DNA of 64,000 nucleotides from Streptomyces sp. NBC_01471 (GTDB taxonomy: Bacteria; Actinomycetota; Actinomycetes; Streptomycetales; Streptomycetaceae). The stretch lies in assembly GCF_041438865.1 (NCBI RefSeq), contig NZ_CP109450.1, positions 6,871,001-6,935,000 of the forward strand, given 5' to 3'. The translations under genes were made by a program, and so were the position numbers. The notes beneath the pieces are model-generated. The model did not search any database and was not told the DNA's origin. It saw only the letters and a program-made list of their open reading frames with translations. Below are positions 27,317 through 35,067 of this stretch, piece after piece. The first letter of the stretch is position 1; each line of letters begins with the position of its first letter.

Positions 27317-27691
27317 TTACGCGGACTTGCGGCTGTCCCGCGGATGCACGGCAATGTTCATGGCGCCGGAACGAAGGACGGCCAGCCTCTCGGCCAGCAC
27401 CTCCTCCAGCTCCTCGCGGGTGCGCCGCTCCATGAGCATGTCCCAGTGCGTGCGCGCGGGCTTGCCCTTCTTCTCCTCAGGGCCGTCCCCGTCTACCAGG
27501 AGTGCTTGGGCGCCGCAGGCCTTGCACTCCCACTCCGGCGGAATGTCCGCCTCTACAGAGAACGGCATCTCAAAGCGATGTCCGTTCTCGCATGCGTACT
27601 CCACCGCCTGGCGCGGAGCCAGGTCGATGCCGCGGTCGGTCTCGTAGCTGGTCACCACGAGGCGCGTGCCGCGAAGAGCTCGCTCACTCAT
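27317..27691 (-). CDS. rbpA: RNA polymerase-binding protein RbpA
   Basis: 124 aa actinobacterial transcription factor that binds the primary sigma factor and RNA polymerase and stabilises open complexes. Recognised by MSERALRGTRLVVTSYETDR at the N-terminus, the zinc-finger core with YACENGHRFEMPFS and EWECKACGAQA, and the C-terminal sigma-interacting helix with KKGKPARTHWDMLMERRT. Upstream is a sigma-R-type promoter, consistent with the thiol-stress regulation known for S. coelicolor rbpA. Confidence 0.97.
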   Translation of the reverse strand: MSERALRGTRLVVTSYETDRGIDLAPRQAVEYACENGHRFEMPFSVEADIPPEWECKACGAQALLVDGDGPEEKKGKPARTHWDMLMERRTREELEEVLAERLAVLRSGAMNIAVHPRDSRKSA

Positions 27692-27752
27692 GAATCGTGC
27701 CTCCCGGGCTTGTCGCCCACAGGACAGGTGTCGCTGTCGTCGTCATCCGGTC

Positions 27753-27778
27753 AACGTCCGGTCGGCGGTAAAGATTCC
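27753..27778 (-). promoter_or_regulatory. sigma-R-type promoter of rbpA (GGAAT-N18-GTT)
   Basis: On the minus strand GGGAAT (GGAAT at 27774-27778) is followed after exactly 18 bases by GTT (27753-27755), the SigR consensus. It sits about 60 bases upstream of the rbpA start. SigR responds to disulfide stress. Confidence 0.8.
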
Positions 27779-27946
27779 CGTTGCGGGTCATACGTCGCCC
27801 GTCGTGCCGCCCCTTGTTGTACCCACCAGTGCCCTCTTTGTCACATCTGCTCAGAGATGTCACCCTGCGATTTCGGCTGATGATCCCGCAGTAACGGTCC
27901 GCCTGGTGAGCCAAAGGCGTACACTACCGGCCTTTCACTTCAATGC

Positions 27947-29314
27947 CTAAACCCGCTGCGGTGCCGCGTTTCCCGCCGCTTCCACGGCCATCCTCACAGG
28001 TACCCGCGCGAGCAGGAAGAAACCCAGTACGAAGAAGATCACCAGCGAGATGATCGCGGCACGGTAACTGCCGGTCAGCTGGTAGGCCAGCCCGAACACC
28101 AGGGGGCCGAGCCAGCTCAGTCCGCGGTCGCTCATCTCGTACGCCGAGAAGTACTCGGCCTCCTTGCCCTCCGGTACCAGATGGGAGAAGAGCGAGCGCG
28201 AGAGCGCCTGGCTGCCGCCGAGCACCGCGCCGATCGCCGCCGCCAGCGCGAAGAACCAGACCGGCGCCCGGGCGGGGAGGAAGTACCCGGCGCAGAGGAT
28301 CAGCGTCCACACGGCGAGCGAGCCGAGGACGGTGTGTTTCGCGCCGTACGTCCGGGCCAGCCGCCCCATGCCGAGCGCGCCCGCCACCGCCAGCACCTGC
28401 ACCAGCAGAATCGCGGTGATCAGGGTGGTCTGGCCGAGGCCGAGCTCCTCGGAGCCGTACACGGACGCCTGCGAGATCACCGTCTGGATGCCGTCGTTGT
28501 AGACGAGATACGCGAGCAGGAACGAGAGCGTCAGCGGATAGCGGCGCATGTCCCGCAGCATCCCGAGGAGCTGCCGCCACCCGGCGCCCACCGCCCCGCG
28601 CCCGGCCACCGCGCCCACCCGGCGGTCGCGCAGTCTGCGCAGCGGTATCAGGGTGAACGCGCCCCACCACACCCCGGCGGTCGCCAGGCAGATCCGGACG
28701 GCGGTCGACTCCGAAACCCCGAAACCCGCGTGACCCGAGTAGAGCACCAGATCCAGTACGAGGACGAAGGCGCCCGATGTGTACCCGAAGGCCCATCCGC
28801 GCGAGGAGACGGCGTCGCGCTCCTCCGGCCCCGCGATCTGCGGGAGATACGCGTTGTACAGGACCATCGAGACAGCCAGCGAGGAGTTGGCCACGATCAG
28901 CAGCAGGGAGCCCAGCAGATAGCGGTCGCCGTCCAGGAAGAACATCCCGGCGGTGGCTCCGGCGCCGAGGTACGCGGCACCTGCCAGCAGTGGCTTCTTC
29001 CGTCCCGTCCGGTCGGCGACGGCGCCCGCCAGTGGCATGACGAGTACCGCGACGATCACGGACACCGAGACCGTGTACGCGAAGACGGACCCTGCCCGCA
29101 GCGGGATGCCGAGCGGATGGACATAGCCCCCGGCGTCCGCGGCGGCCCTGGCGACCGAGGTGAGATAGGGGCCGAGGAACACCGTGAGCACACTGGTCGA
29201 GTAGACGGAGGACGCGAAGTCGTAGAAGTACCAGCCGTGCTGCTCGCGCTTACGGTCGGCCGCAGTGGTCGCGTCGGCCGTGCCGACCGCGCCGTTCGCG
29301 GTTCCAGCGCTCAC
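27947..29314 (-). CDS. MFS transporter, UMF1/Atg22-like family
   Basis: 455 aa with about 12 hydrophobic helices. The N-terminus WYFYDFASSVYSTSVLTVFL is characteristic of the UMF1 (Atg22-like) branch of the major facilitator superfamily, and the loop GAVADRTGRKKPLL is the MFS signature between helices 2 and 3. A second signature is GRLARTYGAKHT in the other half. Substrate unknown; fungal Atg22 exports vacuolar amino acids. GTG start at 29314 after GGGGGGCGCGG. It is 18 bases downstream of the GDPD gene on the same strand, so probably co-transcribed with it. Confidence 0.9.
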   Translation of the reverse strand: MSAGTANGAVGTADATTAADRKREQHGWYFYDFASSVYSTSVLTVFLGPYLTSVARAAADAGGYVHPLGIPLRAGSVFAYTVSVSVIVAVLVMPLAGAVADRTGRKKPLLAGAAYLGAGATAGMFFLDGDRYLLGSLLLIVANSSLAVSMVLYNAYLPQIAGPEERDAVSSRGWAFGYTSGAFVLVLDLVLYSGHAGFGVSESTAVRICLATAGVWWGAFTLIPLRRLRDRRVGAVAGRGAVGAGWRQLLGMLRDMRRYPLTLSFLLAYLVYNDGIQTVISQASVYGSEELGLGQTTLITAILLVQVLAVAGALGMGRLARTYGAKHTVLGSLAVWTLILCAGYFLPARAPVWFFALAAAIGAVLGGSQALSRSLFSHLVPEGKEAEYFSAYEMSDRGLSWLGPLVFGLAYQLTGSYRAAIISLVIFFVLGFFLLARVPVRMAVEAAGNAAPQRV

Positions 29315-29332
29315 ACCGCGCCCCCCTGATCG

Positions 29333-30097
29333 TCAGTTCCACGCCCCCCGCGCGGTGAGAACCGTGCGCAGTGACGTCAGATGATCGGTCATGATGCCAT
29401 CCACTCCCAGGTCGAGGAGGGCGGCCATCCGCCCGGGGTCGTTGACCGTCCACACGTGCACCTGGAGTCCGCGGGCGTGGGCGGTGCGTACGAAGCGCCG
29501 GTCGACCACCCGGATCCGGCCGTGGAATTCCGGAACCTGGGCGCAGACAGCGCCCGTGCGGAGGGCGGCCGGGGCCCCGTAGGAGCGCAGCCGCAGCGCC
29601 GCGATGCCGCTCATGCCGTACGAAGTGGCGAGGCGCGGACCCGCCAGGCGGGCCGCCGCGGCCACGCGCCGCTCGGAGAACGAGCCGACGCACACCCGGT
29701 CCCAGGCGCCGGTGCCGCGGATCAGTCCGATCAGCGGGGCCAGTGCGGGCCCGGCCTTGATGTCGATGTTCCAGCGGGCATCGGGGAACTCCTCCAGGAG
29801 GTCCTCGAAGAGCGGCAGCGGTTCGGTGCCCGCCACCCGTGCCCGCCTGATCTCGCTCCACGGCAGGGCGGCGATCGTGCCCCGTGTGTCCGTCGTCCGG
29901 TCGAGCGTCGCGTCGTGGAAGGCGACGAGCCGGCCGTCGGCCGTGGCGTGCACATCGGTCTCGAAATACCGGTATCCGGCCTGTTCGGCCTGCCGGAAGG
30001 CGGCCGCGGTGTTCTCCAGGCCGTCCGCCGAGCCGCCCCGGTGGGCGAACGGGATCGGGCCCGGGTGGTCCAGATAGGGGTGTCGCGTCCTCGTCAC
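29333..30097 (-). CDS. glycerophosphodiester phosphodiesterase
   Basis: 254 aa cytoplasmic GDPD (no signal peptide) hydrolysing glycerophosphodiesters to glycerol-3-phosphate and alcohol. Motifs: FAHRGGSADGLENTAAAFR (catalytic His-Arg and the NT pair), YFETDVHATADGRLVAFHD (Glu/Asp metal ligands and second His) and WNIDIKAG. The GTG at 30097 overlaps the stop of the upstream membrane protein gene (GTGA), so the two are translationally coupled. Confidence 0.92.
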   Translation of the reverse strand: MTRTRHPYLDHPGPIPFAHRGGSADGLENTAAAFRQAEQAGYRYFETDVHATADGRLVAFHDATLDRTTDTRGTIAALPWSEIRRARVAGTEPLPLFEDLLEEFPDARWNIDIKAGPALAPLIGLIRGTGAWDRVCVGSFSERRVAAAARLAGPRLATSYGMSGIAALRLRSYGAPAALRTGAVCAQVPEFHGRIRVVDRRFVRTAHARGLQVHVWTVNDPGRMAALLDLGVDGIMTDHLTSLRTVLTARGAWN

Positions 30098-30738
30098 TCG
30101 GGAAGTATCGCCTGCGCGGTGGCGAGGGCCGGCAGTGCCGGGCCGGCGGCCGGCTCGGGCAGCGCGAACACCCGCAGGAAGATCTGGGCGAGCGGCCCGA
30201 TGGAGAGGGCGTACACCACCGTGCCCACGCCGAGGGTCCCGCCCAGGGCGAAGCCGGTGGCGACGACGGCGATCTCGATGGCGGTGCGCGACAGCCGGAT
30301 CGAAAGACCGGTGAGACGGTGCAGCCCGGTCATCAGGCCGTCCCGGGGGCCGGGGCCGAAGCGGGCGGAGATGTACAGGCCCGTGGCCGCGCCGTTGAGC
30401 AGGATGCCCGCGGCCATCAGCGGGATCCGGCCGGGCAGTCCGTGGACGGCCGGGACGAGGCCGAGGGTCGCGTCCATGGCGATGCCGATGACGAAGACAT
30501 TGGAGACGGTGCCGAGCCCCGGGCGTTGCCTGAGGGGGATCCACAGCAGCAGTACGGCGGCGCCGACGATGATCGAGACGGTGCCGATCGTCAGCCCGGT
30601 GAGCCGGGCCAGCCCCTGGTGCAGAACGCCCCACGGCTCAAGGCCGAGTCCCGCGTCGACGAGAAGGGCGGAGCTGGCGCCGTACAGCGCCAGACCGACG
30701 TAGAGCTGCACAAGCCTGCGTATGACATTCCTGGACAA
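30094..30738 (-). CDS. YczE-like integral membrane protein
   Basis: About 214 aa with five or six hydrophobic segments and the pattern of the YczE/YyaS/YitT-like family: an early GLGLEPWGVLHQGLA and a mid GPGPRDGLMTGLH. The TTG at 30738 (LSRNVIRRLVQLYVGL) is chosen because GAGGGGGACCACA precedes it; earlier in-frame starts would run into the divergent promoter. It faces a MocR-type regulator, a pairing known from YczR/YczE-like loci, which suggests the regulator controls it. Substrate unknown. Confidence 0.82.
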   Translation of the reverse strand: MSRNVIRRLVQLYVGLALYGASSALLVDAGLGLEPWGVLHQGLARLTGLTIGTVSIIVGAAVLLLWIPLRQRPGLGTVSNVFVIGIAMDATLGLVPAVHGLPGRIPLMAAGILLNGAATGLYISARFGPGPRDGLMTGLHRLTGLSIRLSRTAIEIAVVATGFALGGTLGVGTVVYALSIGPLAQIFLRVFALPEPAAGPALPALATAQAILPE

Positions 30739-30806
30739 TGTGGTCCCCCTCAGTGATGGGTAGCCGCAGTGGACTGGTACGTGACACTCTGTGGCTTGGA
30801 ATCCGA

Positions 30807-30822
30807 GGCCAACCATGGCCAA
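30807..30822. promoter_or_regulatory. candidate MocR operator: GGCCAA direct repeat, 10-bp period
   Basis: In the divergent interval, GGCCAA occurs at 30807-30812 and again at 30817-30822, one helical turn apart, just upstream of the MocR gene start. MocR regulators usually bind direct repeats. The assignment is inference. Confidence 0.35.
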
Positions 30823-30846
30823 TTCCGGGAAGGTGGACTGAATTCC

Positions 30847-32346
30847 ATGACGCAGTGGACTTCGGCGGTCGGCGCGGCCCAGCTGGCCCGTCAGCTCAGC
30901 ACCCAGCAGTCACGGCCGGCCGGCCCCGGCACGCGCAGGCCGCCGGCCTACCGGGCGCTCGCCGACGGCATCAGGGTGCTCGTCCTCGAAGGCCGCGTCC
31001 CGGTGGCCGCGCGGCTGCCCGCCGAGCGGGAACTGGCGGTCGCGCTGGCGGTCAGCCGCACCACGGTGGCCGCCGCCTACGAGGCGCTGCGCGCCGAGGG
31101 CTTCCTGGAGTCCCGCCGGGGCGCGGGCAGCTGGACCGCCGTCCCGGCCGGCAACCCGTTGCCCGCCCGCGGTCTGGAACCGCTGCCGCCCGAGACGCTC
31201 GGCTCGGTGATCGACCTCGGCACCGCCGCGCTGCCCGCCCCGGAACCCTGGCTCACCCGCGCGGTCCAGGGAGCGCTCGAAGAGCTGGCGCCGTACGCGC
31301 ACACCCACGGCGACTACCCGGCGGGGCTTCCGGCGCTGCGCCAGAAGCTCGCCGACCGCTACACCGAGCAGGGCATCCCGACCATGCCCGAGCAGATCAT
31401 GGTGACCACCGGGGCGATGGGCGCCATGGACGCCATCTGCCACCTCTTCGCCGGGCGCGGCGAGCGCATCGCCGTCGAGTCGCCCTCGTACGCCAACATC
31501 CTCCAGCTGATGCGCGAGGCGGGGGCCCGGCTGGTCCCGGTCGCGATGGCCGAGGGGCTCAGAGGCTGGGACCTGCCCAGATGGCGGCAGGTGCTGCGCG
31601 ACGCGGCCCCCCGTATCGCCTATGTGGTGGCCGACTTCCACAACCCGACCGGCGCGCTCGCCGACGAGGACCAGCGGCGGGGTCTGGTGGACGCGGCCCG
31701 CTCGGCCGGCACGGTCCTGGTCGTCGACGAGACCATGAGCGAACTGCTCCTCGACGAGGAGACCGACATGCCGCGCCCGGTGTGCGCCTTCGACCCGGCC
31801 GGCAGCACGGTGCTGACGGTGGGCTCGGCGAGCAAGGCGTTCTGGGCCGGTATGCGGATCGGGTGGGTGCGTGCCGCGCCCGACGTGATCCGCAGCCTGG
31901 TGTCGGCACGGGCCTACGCCGACCTGGGGACGCCCGTGCTGGAGCAACTCGCCATCAACTGGCTGATGAGCACCGGGGGCTGGGACGCGGCGGTCGGTAT
32001 CCGCCGGGCGCAGGCCAGGGAGAACCGCGACGCGCTGGTCACGGCCGTCCGCAGGGAGCTGCCCGACTGGGAGTTCGACGTGCCGCACGGCGGGCTGACG
32101 CTCTGGGTGCGGACGGGCGGGCTCTCCGGTTCCCGGCTCGCCGAGGTCGGTGAGCGGGTCGGGGTGCGGGTCCCCTCCGGGCCCCGGTTCGGGGTCGACG
32201 GGGCCTTCGAGGGGTATGTCCGACTGCCGTTCACCGTCGGGGGACGGGTGGCCGACGAGGCCGCGCAGCGGCTGGCGGCCGCCGCGCGGCTGGTCGAGAC
32301 CGGCGCGAGCACCGGCATCGACGCCCCGCGGACCTTCGTCGCCTGA
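30847..32346 (+). CDS. MocR-type (GntR HTH plus aminotransferase-like) PLP-dependent regulator
   Basis: 499 aa fusion of an N-terminal GntR winged helix (RALADGIRVLVLEGRVPVAARLPAERELAVALAVSRTTVAAAYEAL in pieces, about residues 38-100) and a fold-type-I aminotransferase-like domain. The PLP-lysine motif lies in VGSASKAFWAGMRIGW, with the aspartate in ADFHNPTGALADED a few strands earlier. Such proteins are regulators responding to PLP or an amine/amino acid. The ATG at 30847 has GGGAAGGTGG about 11 bases upstream. It is divergent from the yczE-like gene. Confidence 0.92.
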   Translation: MTQWTSAVGAAQLARQLSTQQSRPAGPGTRRPPAYRALADGIRVLVLEGRVPVAARLPAERELAVALAVSRTTVAAAYEALRAEGFLESRRGAGSWTAVPAGNPLPARGLEPLPPETLGSVIDLGTAALPAPEPWLTRAVQGALEELAPYAHTHGDYPAGLPALRQKLADRYTEQGIPTMPEQIMVTTGAMGAMDAICHLFAGRGERIAVESPSYANILQLMREAGARLVPVAMAEGLRGWDLPRWRQVLRDAAPRIAYVVADFHNPTGALADEDQRRGLVDAARSAGTVLVVDETMSELLLDEETDMPRPVCAFDPAGSTVLTVGSASKAFWAGMRIGWVRAAPDVIRSLVSARAYADLGTPVLEQLAINWLMSTGGWDAAVGIRRAQARENRDALVTAVRRELPDWEFDVPHGGLTLWVRTGGLSGSRLAEVGERVGVRVPSGPRFGVDGAFEGYVRLPFTVGGRVADEAAQRLAAAARLVETGASTGIDAPRTFVA

Positions 32347-32352
32347 CCTGCG

Positions 32353-33993
32353 TCAGCCCTCGGCCGCCACCGGCGTCGCCTCCCTGACCCGCGGCCCGGC
32401 CTCCGGCGGAGCCGTCTCCGGGGGAGCCGCCTCCATCGGAGCGGGTTCCGCCGCGGTCTGCTGCGGCGCCGGTGCCGGGTCCGCCGAGCCCTGCCGGCCG
32501 GGGAGCAGATCCAGCACCGCCGTGCGGTGCGCCTCGCTGGTCGCTTCGTCGTACGGGTCGGGGGTGGCCGGGACCTGGAGCCGCAGCACCGGCCCGGACC
32601 CGAGCCGGGCATAACCGCGTCCCGGCGGGGTCCCGGGCGTCGGCGTGGTGTGCGGCGGCGCGCCGAGCAGGGCCTCGATCTGGCCGTCGGGCGCAGATCC
32701 GAGCACGACGCGGGCCCGGGTGTGGTGCCGGACGGCGTCGCTCAGCGCGTCCACCGTGTCGAGCTGGTCGGCCACCACCACCGTGACGCTCGCCGCTCTG
32801 CCGTGCCGCAGGGGGACCTGCAACAGCTCCTGGGGGTCGGTGCGCCCGTCGGCCGCCGCCAGATGCCCGAAGACGCTGGGCCGGTCGACCAGGATCCACA
32901 GCGGGCGCCTGGTGTCCTCGGGCGTGGGATGCCCGGACTGCCTGGCCCGGTTAGCCGCGATCAGCCGCCGCTCGGTCTCGTGCGCCGCCCATTCCAGGGT
33001 GGACAGGGCCCCGGAGAGTCCGCACTCGACGGCCAGCACCCCGTTGCGCCCGGTCAGGCAGGCGTACTCCCCGGTCCCGCTGCCCTCGATGATCACCACG
33101 TCGCCGTGCCGCAGGGCCTGGAGCGCGATCGAGCGCAGCAGCGTGGTGGTCCCGCTGCCCGGCTCGCCGACGACGAGCAGGTGCGGTTCGGTCGAGCGCG
33201 CGCCCGTCCGCCAGACGACGGGCGGTGCGTCGCTCTGCCCCTCGCCGTCCTGCACCGGCACCGTGCGCCGCACCGCTTCCGGGTCGGTGAAACCGAGAAC
33301 GGTCTCGCCGGGCCCGGTGACGAAGGGCTGCGCGGCGATCGTGGTGGACAGGGCGGGCAGCACGCTCATCGCGAGCCGGTTGCCCTCCTCGTCCCAGTCG
33401 AAGCGGTACTCGCGCCCGCGCCCGGACTTGGCGTGCAGGAGCTGCTCGATCCGGGTACGGGACGTGGCTTCGCCGTCGGTGAAGTGCGCCGGGTACGCGA
33501 CGTGCAGAGCGGTGAGCCGTCCGTCGCCGTCGAAGGTGTAGTCACTGAACGCCTCGTCCCAGGCGCCGCCGTGGCTGAAGAGGGGAGCGGGATCGTCGGG
33601 GACGGCGAAGTACGGCACCAGGGCCTCGTACAGCGCCTGGAGCCGGGCGGTCTCCGCCTCGTCGGGCCCGGTCTTCACCACGGTCCGCTCGTGCCCCTTC
33701 CAGGCGGCCGCGGCCATCACCGTGATCAGGGCGAGCAGCGGCCCGTACGGGATGAGCGCGACCACCAGGACACAGGCCGCGACGAGGAACAACGCGGGGC
33801 CGCGCCGGTCCTTGGGTGTCGCGGCCCACCGCTGCCGCCCGGCCGAGGCCAGCCTGCGCAGGCCGCGTCCGACGGTGATCAGCGGATGGAGGACATCGGT
33901 GGCGCTGTCGGCGGCCGTCCGCGCGATCTCGCGGCTGCGGGTGATCGATGCGCTGCTGCTGCTCAGAATGCGGGGAAGTGGTCGCCGGGCCAC
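32353..33993 (-). CDS. membrane-anchored FtsK/SpoIIIE-like P-loop ATPase
   Basis: 546 aa. Two adjacent hydrophobic helices at about residues 66-95 (ALFLVAACVLVVALIPYG and PLLALITVMAAAAW) anchor a cytoplasmic domain. The ATPase core has Walker A VGEPGSGTTTLLRSIA, followed by IIEGSGTGEYACL and a Walker B-like PLWILVDRPSVFG, then VTVVVADQLDTVDAL. The fold resembles FtsK/TraB-like DNA pumps, but no gamma (DNA-reading) domain is visible and the C-terminus is a Pro/Glu-rich tail. GTG start after CAGGAGAC. It is paired with the small membrane protein just upstream, which may be its membrane partner. Confidence 0.72.
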   Translation of the reverse strand: MARRPLPRILSSSSASITRSREIARTAADSATDVLHPLITVGRGLRRLASAGRQRWAATPKDRRGPALFLVAACVLVVALIPYGPLLALITVMAAAAWKGHERTVVKTGPDEAETARLQALYEALVPYFAVPDDPAPLFSHGGAWDEAFSDYTFDGDGRLTALHVAYPAHFTDGEATSRTRIEQLLHAKSGRGREYRFDWDEEGNRLAMSVLPALSTTIAAQPFVTGPGETVLGFTDPEAVRRTVPVQDGEGQSDAPPVVWRTGARSTEPHLLVVGEPGSGTTTLLRSIALQALRHGDVVIIEGSGTGEYACLTGRNGVLAVECGLSGALSTLEWAAHETERRLIAANRARQSGHPTPEDTRRPLWILVDRPSVFGHLAAADGRTDPQELLQVPLRHGRAASVTVVVADQLDTVDALSDAVRHHTRARVVLGSAPDGQIEALLGAPPHTTPTPGTPPGRGYARLGSGPVLRLQVPATPDPYDEATSEAHRTAVLDLLPGRQGSADPAPAPQQTAAEPAPMEAAPPETAPPEAGPRVREATPVAAEG

Positions 33994-34034
33994 GTCTGTC
34001 TCCTGGGGTGGGTGAGGGAAGCGGTTGCCGAGGG

Positions 34035-34229
34035 TCAGAACTTGATTCCGCCCAGCATGCTGGCCAGGCTCGCGCCGCCGGCCGTGATGCTCGGTGCGAT
34101 GGCGGTACCCGCGACGTAGAAGCCGAAGAGGGCGCAGACGAGTCCGTGGGAGGCCTTGAGCCCGTCCTTCTTGAAGAAGAGGAAGGCGATGACGCCCAGC
34201 AGTACGACGCCTGAGATGGAAAGGATCAT
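34035..34229 (-). CDS. 64-residue two-helix membrane protein
   Basis: From the ATG at 34229, with AGGAGAACACTC before it, the product is 64 aa: a first helix (MILSISGVVLLGVIAFLFF), a KKDG turn, a second helix (GLVCALFGFYVAGTAIA) and a short Gly/Ser tail. An in-frame start 17 codons upstream has no ribosome site. It sits 41 bases upstream of the FtsK-like gene on the same strand. Small hydrophobic partners of this kind accompany actinomycete DNA-transfer ATPases, so a complex is plausible (inference). The 245-base region upstream is unusually A+T-rich for this genome around 34280-34330 and probably holds divergent promoters. Confidence 0.75.
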   Translation of the reverse strand: MILSISGVVLLGVIAFLFFKKDGLKASHGLVCALFGFYVAGTAIAPSITAGGASLASMLGGIKF

Positions 34230-34474
34230 GAGTGTTCTCCTGGTTGGGGGGACAGTCACCATGAGTTCTTCCAGGTTCACAGAAAGTATCTATACGATAA
34301 AAGGTGCAAATGGGTTAAATGTCGTTTAATTCACCTGACTGGCCGATGCGGGCGCACGGGCCGTGCCGCGCGCCCGGGGCGGGCAGTAATCTGTCGGTTC
34401 ACTCGTACGGCTGGCATGCCGTAACCGAGATCGCGGCATTCACGGCAGTCACGGCATGGAAGGCGGTACGCGCG

Positions 34475-34867
34475 ATGAGCGAGGCTCCGGACCCCGAGGT
34501 GGTCGAGCTGGCGACGAAGGTCTTCGACCTCGCCCGGCACGGGGAGACCGACGCGCTCGCCGCGTACGTCGACGCAGGGGTCCCGGCGAACCTCACCAAC
34601 GACCGCGGCGACACCCTCGTGATGCTCGCCGCCTACCACGGCCACGCGGCGACGGTGGAAGCGCTCCTCACCCGCGGGGCGGAGGCGGACCGGGCCAACG
34701 ACCGGGGGCAGACCCCGCTGGCCGGTGCGGTCTTCAAGGGCGAGGACGCGGTGATCCGTGCCCTGCTCGCCGGCGGCGCCGATCCGGAGGCCGGGACTCC
34801 GTCCGCGGTGGATACCGCGCGGATGTTTGGGAAGACAGAGCTGGTGGAGCTGTTCGGCGCACGCTGA
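34475..34867 (+). CDS. ankyrin-repeat protein
   Basis: 130 aa made of about three ankyrin repeats: NLTNDRGDTLVMLAAYHGHAATVEALLTRGA, RANDRGQTPLAGAVFKGEDAVIRALLAGGA in pieces, and a partial third. Cytoplasmic, no other domain. Bacterial proteins of this length are protein-protein scaffolds, sometimes next to catalases or toxins; the partner is unknown. The start is the ATG at 34475 after GGAAGGCGGTACGCG. Confidence 0.88.
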   Translation: MSEAPDPEVVELATKVFDLARHGETDALAAYVDAGVPANLTNDRGDTLVMLAAYHGHAATVEALLTRGAEADRANDRGQTPLAGAVFKGEDAVIRALLAGGADPEAGTPSAVDTARMFGKTELVELFGAR

Positions 34868-34961
34868 CCGGCCTGTCGTAAATGTGGTCGCGGTGGCGAT
34901 TTGGCTGGGTCATCATGACGTCGCGGGTCCATATCGGACCACCGACGAGAGGCAGAGGAAG

Positions 34962-35021
34962 ATGAACTGCACCAAGCAGACGGCAACGGGCGGCCGAACA
35001 TGTTGTTGCGCGGCCAGGTAG
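34962..35021 (+). CDS. 19-residue Cys-rich mini-ORF (possible leader peptide)
   Basis: ATG after GGCAGAGGAAG encodes MNCTKQTATGGRTCCCAAR, which ends in three consecutive Cys codons and a TAG stop. It lies 46 bases before the HEAT-repeat gene on the same strand. Short ORFs ending in Cys runs are used in actinobacteria as cysteine-responsive attenuation leaders. Here the downstream gene is not a sulfur gene, so the role is open. Confidence 0.45.
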   Translation: MNCTKQTATGGRTCCCAAR

Positions 35022-35067
35022 TCCACGTATCCCGGTTGCGTCTACAGCTTGATGTGAGGCTTCTTCC

